In this document: one piece after another, positions 15,980 through 18,701 of the stretch | Layout of the letters: each line of letters begins with the position of its first letter | Numbering within the stretch: the first letter of the stretch is position 1 | Origin: Bdellovibrionales bacterium | GTDB lineage: Bacteria; Bdellovibrionota_G; JALEGL01; JAGRAY01 | Assembly (NCBI GenBank): GCA_020434375.1 | Contig: JAGRAY010000017.1 | Coordinates: 1 to 18,701, forward strand | Direction of reading: 5' to 3' | Length of the DNA stretch: 18,701 bases | Translations under genes and position numbers: made by a program | Notes under the pieces: generated by a model | Database searches by the model: none | Told to the model about the DNA's origin: nothing | Seen by the model: the letters and a program-made list of their open reading frames with translations, nothing else

Positions 15980-16932
15980 TAAAAAAATGATCCTTTCAAA
16001 AATCCAATGATAGTTGGTCCTAAGACGACAATGAAAATGGCAGGGAAGATACAAAAAACAACTGGAAATAAGATAATCTGAGAGGCCCTAGCTCCTGCTG
16101 TTTCAGCAGCTTGAAAACGCCGCGCTCTTAACTGTTCTGATTGAGCTCGAAGAACTTGTCCTACCGATGCTCCCAATTGGTCAGTTTGAATAAGCAGTGT
16201 CGTTAATGACGTAATTTCTTCTGTTTGTAGTCGTTGATTTAGATTTCTAAGCGCATCTGATCTGGTGGTCCCAAGGCGTATCTCTCTAAGCATATATTCC
16301 AATTCTTGGATCAAAACATTGGACTTAGATTTTTGACATAATCGAGAGATCGCAGCAATAAAATCAAGCCCAGATTCGACAGAAAGAGTGAGTAGGTCAG
16401 TAGTATAGGGCAATGCTCGAATAATAGCTTTTTTGCGAATGCGTATTTTTTCTTGAAGCCAAAAATCAGGATAGAAGAAACCTAAAAGAGGAACCAGTGG
16501 CCATGATACCCAAGGTATCGCTTTGCCAAGTCCTGTTATAAAGAGAAAACACAGTAAACTGATAAAGAAAGCCATAACGACCTTGAGTCCTAAAAATTCA
16601 TCTGGGCTGATTTCATTCCTTACATTTGCCGCAACCAATTTCTTGTGAAGCGGAGTTTTACGAGATTCAAAATAATGAATCACAAAACTAGGGATAGACG
16701 TTGAATACAGAAAGGGACTTACATTTGAGTACAAAGGCTTAAACCACTTTAGAAGCGTCGTTTGTTGAGGCGCCGCTGTTTCTTCTGTCATGGCGAGACG
16801 CTTTCTAACTTCTGCTTGATCTTCGTCCGGCAATATCAACTGAGAAAACAGCACAGTTGCCAAAAACGCAGTGATCAGCGTCAGAAATACAAGGGCCGAA
16901 TCGGAAAAGACGATATCAATAATTTCCCACAT
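15979..16932 (-). CDS. tadC: Tad/Flp pilus inner-membrane platform protein TadC
   Basis: TadC and its partner TadB form the inner-membrane platform on which the TadA ATPase assembles Flp-type pili or drives secretion. With ATG 16932 the protein is 317 residues, the normal size; a TTG at 17004 would extend it by 24 atypical residues across the likely promoter. A first membrane helix near the N-terminus (SALVFLTLITAFLATVLF) is followed by a cytoplasmic part. Two helices follow (VVMAFFISLLCFLFI; PLVPLLGFFYP). The T2SSF domain contains RALPYTTDLLTLSVESGLDF and GASVGQVLRAQSEQLR. The C-terminal helix FPVVFCIFPAIFIVVLGPTI is typical of TadC rather than TadB. It opens a leftward operon of overlapping genes. 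Unusually, no tadB or tadA lies upstream on the same strand. Confidence 0.92.
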   Translation of the reverse strand: MWEIIDIVFSDSALVFLTLITAFLATVLFSQLILPDEDQAEVRKRLAMTEETAAPQQTTLLKWFKPLYSNVSPFLYSTSIPSFVIHYFESRKTPLHKKLVAANVRNEISPDEFLGLKVVMAFFISLLCFLFITGLGKAIPWVSWPLVPLLGFFYPDFWLQEKIRIRKKAIIRALPYTTDLLTLSVESGLDFIAAISRLCQKSKSNVLIQELEYMLREIRLGTTRSDALRNLNQRLQTEEITSLTTLLIQTDQLGASVGQVLRAQSEQLRARRFQAAETAGARASQIILFPVVFCIFPAIFIVVLGPTIIGFLKGSFF

Positions 16933-16950
16933 TGTTTTTACTCTATCACT

Positions 16951-16980
16951 ATTATACAGTATAACTAGTTGACATTTCAG
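16951..16980 (-). promoter_or_regulatory. Candidate tadC-operon promoter with overlapping palindrome
   Basis: On the minus strand a perfect TATAAT (16956-16951) has CTGAAA (16980-16975, four of six matches) 18 bases upstream. Transcription would start near 16944, about 12 bases before the tadC ATG, with GAGT as a weak ribosome site. The -10 box overlaps the palindrome TTATAC-A-GTATAA (16952-16964), which could be an operator or chance AT-rich symmetry. Confidence 0.45.
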
Positions 16981-17032
16981 GATTTTCGTTGATCCTGTAA
17001 GCAAGGCTTTATCTTTTTGAAAGAAGGATGTC

Positions 17033-17061
17033 TTGACGTAATTCTTAATGGTCTTGATAAT
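17033..17061 (+). promoter_or_regulatory. Strong sigma70-like promoter for the PEGA-protein gene
   Basis: TTGACG (17033-17038) and GATAAT (17056-17061) are each one base from consensus and exactly 17 bases apart. Transcription would start about 17068, at or within two bases of the ATG at 17070, so the message may be leaderless; no ribosome binding site is seen and no other good in-frame start lies before the signal peptide. Confidence 0.6.
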
Positions 17062-17069
17062 AAATAAAG

Positions 17070-18416
17070 ATGTTTAAAAATCAGAGGGTTAGATCTTTTC
17101 GCCAATGTGCGATTATAGTGGCGGCGTTGTTCTTCTTGGAAACGACGGTGGGTGTATTTGTGCCTATCGCAAATGCACAGACATCGCTTCCAGACAAAAA
17201 ACTCCCTTTTTTGGCCGTCGTTGGTTTTAGAACCTCGGACACGCCGTCGGAGTCTTTTTATCGATCCGAATTGTCAGCTGAACTCGAAAAAAGTGGAAAA
17301 GTAAGGCTTACAGCAAATATGGTCACCGAACAGATCGTCAATGATGTGTGGGCGGAGGGGCAGACCACTTCAAAAAAAATTATTCGAGAAGCCAGTACGC
17401 AATTTAGCGAAGGAAAAAAATTTTATAGCCAACTTTTGATGGAAGATGCCATCACTAGTTTTAATAAAGCAGTCATCGGCTACAGAGAAGGTATAGGCGC
17501 TTTGAGGGATAATCGGTATTTATTAATTTCGCATCTTTATCTGGGTATGGCGCTTATGGTTTTGGGTCGAAAGAAAGAGGGAGAAAACTTTATTCGTGAA
17601 ATGATTGTTTTAGATTCAAACCGAAGTAATCGGCGGCTTTCAAAAACAGAGTTTCCACCAGACGTTATTAAAGTTCATAAAACTTTAACCAAGCAGGTTC
17701 TAGATTCACCTATGGGAATGGTTGTGGTTTCTTTTAAGCCGTTAAATGCAAATGTATACATTGATGCCGTTATTCAAGATGGAAAGGAAAAAATAACTCG
17801 TAATTTGCCTGTAGGAGAGCATTTTGTGGTGGTTGAAAAAAAAGGATATCGACAGTTTTCAAAAAGAATCCTAGTCAAACCAGGCATTAATACCGTCGAT
17901 GTTGAACTCGACCAGTGGGAGCTCTTGTCACCTTATTCAGAAAAGCGCCAATCGAATCTTCTTGAAAAAGAAAGCCTCTTAAAGCTAGGCTCTGATTTAT
18001 CTGCCAATATTTTACTTTTAGGAGCGGTGACTCAGACATCGCCTGGGCGATCGGTAATTTCGACACAACTTTTCGATATCAAAACAAAAAGATTTTCAAA
18101 AATTGAAGCCATGGAAGTGGCCAACTCGAATGTGCAGTCATCGGGGAAGAAAATGGCAAAAAAAATATTGGCTCACTTATCTAGCACAGGAAAAGTAATT
18201 GCGGGAGTGGGTCAAAGAGCGGTAACAATCGACAAGGAAATCAGTCGAGAGGATACACCGATTATTCGTGAGCGAGATCGGGCGCCTCTCATGCTTCACA
18301 AAAAATGGTGGTTCTGGACGGCGTTGGGAGTTGTGGCCGTGGGAGCAGGAGCCTTCTTAGTTCTCAATAAAAAAGATCCGGGTTACAATCTCCTAACTAT
18401 AGATAATCCTTTGTGA
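17070..18416 (+). CDS. Exported PEGA-domain protein with C-terminal membrane helix
   Basis: This 448-residue protein has a signal peptide (hydrophobic 13-33, cleavage likely after ANA at 36). Residues 46-100 (LPFLAVVGFRTSD onward) look like a small alpha/beta domain that I cannot name. About 105-185 is helical and TPR-like (EGKKFYSQLLMEDAITSFNKAV). Residues 216-281 match a PEGA domain, a beta-sandwich of exported proteins: VVVSFKPLNANVYIDA, then LPVGEHFVVVEKKGYRQF. A further unassigned domain follows (about 295-375). Residues 413-433 (WWFWTALGVVAVGAGAFLVL) form a C-terminal membrane helix, a common finish for PEGA proteins of this type. The gene diverges from tadC across 137 bases and overlaps the next gene by four bases (GTGA). 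It may be an envelope component associated with the Tad system, but that is positional inference. Confidence 0.85.
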   Translation: MFKNQRVRSFRQCAIIVAALFFLETTVGVFVPIANAQTSLPDKKLPFLAVVGFRTSDTPSESFYRSELSAELEKSGKVRLTANMVTEQIVNDVWAEGQTTSKKIIREASTQFSEGKKFYSQLLMEDAITSFNKAVIGYREGIGALRDNRYLLISHLYLGMALMVLGRKKEGENFIREMIVLDSNRSNRRLSKTEFPPDVIKVHKTLTKQVLDSPMGMVVVSFKPLNANVYIDAVIQDGKEKITRNLPVGEHFVVVEKKGYRQFSKRILVKPGINTVDVELDQWELLSPYSEKRQSNLLEKESLLKLGSDLSANILLLGAVTQTSPGRSVISTQLFDIKTKRFSKIEAMEVANSNVQSSGKKMAKKILAHLSSTGKVIAGVGQRAVTIDKEISREDTPIIRERDRAPLMLHKKWWFWTALGVVAVGAGAFLVLNKKDPGYNLLTIDNPL

Positions 18417-18701
18417 GTTCACTTCATGCCTTATTGGTTTGGATTTTTTTTCTTTTTATAATTCGGTGGGCGTTAAGCCCATTTTTGTCTGCTGTTCTTG
18501 GTAGAAACGACAAGTCTTTTACGTTACCTATGATGCTTTTGATATCGGCCTATGCGTATTGGGTGTTGAGCTATTTGGGTTTATTTTCTCTCGAAGTTCG
18601 TGCGTTTCTCTCTCTTGTGATTTGTTGCATGGGCATCTTTTTTCTATGGATAAAGTGCGACGCACCCTTTGAAGCACCAAAATGGGATGGAGAAGAAATT
18701 G
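18413..18701 (+). CDS. Multi-pass membrane protein, N-terminal part (runs off window)
   Basis: The frame opens with GTG at 18413, sharing GTGA with the stop of the PEGA gene, and stays open for 96 codons to the window end. Another possible start is an internal ATG far downstream, but the coupled GTG fits better. Three hydrophobic helices are visible, roughly residues 5-20, 35-57 and 65-80 (for example LLVWIFFLFIIRWALSPF and LPMMLLISAYAYWVLSYLGL). The pattern of a helix, a short loop with charged residues, then a helix with YAYWVLSYLGL resembles the start of DUF2298-type (YYY) membrane proteins. That match is from memory and tentative. The function is not determined. Confidence 0.7.
   Translation, partial: MSSLHALLVWIFFLFIIRWALSPFLSAVLGRNDKSFTLPMMLLISAYAYWVLSYLGLFSLEVRAFLSLVICCMGIFFLWIKCDAPFEAPKWDGEEI

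Noticed and set aside
15980..16054. Longer N-terminus for the DUF192 protein
   Set aside because: These codons are the end of tadC read in another frame; GTG at 15979 fits the 1-base overlap pattern of the operon.
16969..16974. Consensus TTGACA on the plus strand as a -35 box
   Set aside because: No -10-like hexamer occurs 16-18 bases downstream; the TTGACG/GATAAT pair nearer the gene is far better.
16933..17004. TTG start giving a longer TadC
   Set aside because: It crosses the likely promoter and adds residues not typical of TadC; ATG 16932 gives the family length.
1..18701. Search for CRISPR arrays, tRNA or rRNA genes, transposases and frameshifted genes
   Set aside because: No regularly spaced repeats, no cloverleaf-like conserved tRNA ends, no transposase-like reading frame and no split gene were seen by eye.

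Overview
The window is moderately AT-rich, gene-dense DNA from a Gram-negative bacterium: it encodes an Omp85-type outer-membrane barrel, several lipoprotein signal peptides and a TadC pilus protein. Clustered FHA proteins, a Tad component, a leucine-dehydrogenase-type enzyme and three different murein-acting enzymes suggest a Bdellovibrionota or other deltaproteobacteria-like genome. That placement is an inference from gene content; there is no rRNA or other marker to confirm it. I found no tRNA, rRNA, CRISPR array, transposase or obvious broken gene. Apart from the coding stretches, the largest gene-free interval is about 210 bases (9836-10047).

Left part (1-4322). A leftward pair holds a HIT-family hydrolase and the N-terminal 424 residues of arginyl-tRNA synthetase (argS, cut by the window edge). 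Divergent from it runs a compact rightward set: an NlpC/P60-like lipoprotein, a Leu/Val/Phe-type amino-acid dehydrogenase and a CDF zinc-type exporter.

Middle part (4319-9835). A leftward three-gene unit starts with a 915-residue protein whose front part looks like an M1 aminopeptidase-type domain that has lost its zinc site, and whose end is an Omp85 beta-barrel. An unrecognised exported protein and a short exported HEAT-repeat protein follow with almost no spacing. This is the least ordinary system in the window. Divergent from it lies mltD, a lytic transglycosylase with three LysM domains. Downstream of mltD is a nested inverted repeat of about 140 bp flanked by 10-bp direct repeats, in the convergent gap before a leftward M23 peptidase lipoprotein.

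Right part (10048-18701). A tightly overlapping leftward operon begins at tadC and continues through a DUF192 protein, an FHA-Cache-like-HAMP membrane sensor, an FHA-TM-TPR protein and a double-FHA-TM-TPR protein; the M23 peptidase may be its last gene. Successive genes overlap by 1 or 4 bases, so translation is probably coupled. The FHA domains should lie in the cytoplasm, and the TPR or sensor parts in the periplasm, which suggests phosphorylation-responsive scaffolding around a Tad-type secretion or pilus machine. Divergent from tadC, behind a good sigma70-like promoter, are an exported PEGA-domain protein and the start of a multi-pass membrane protein that runs off the window.
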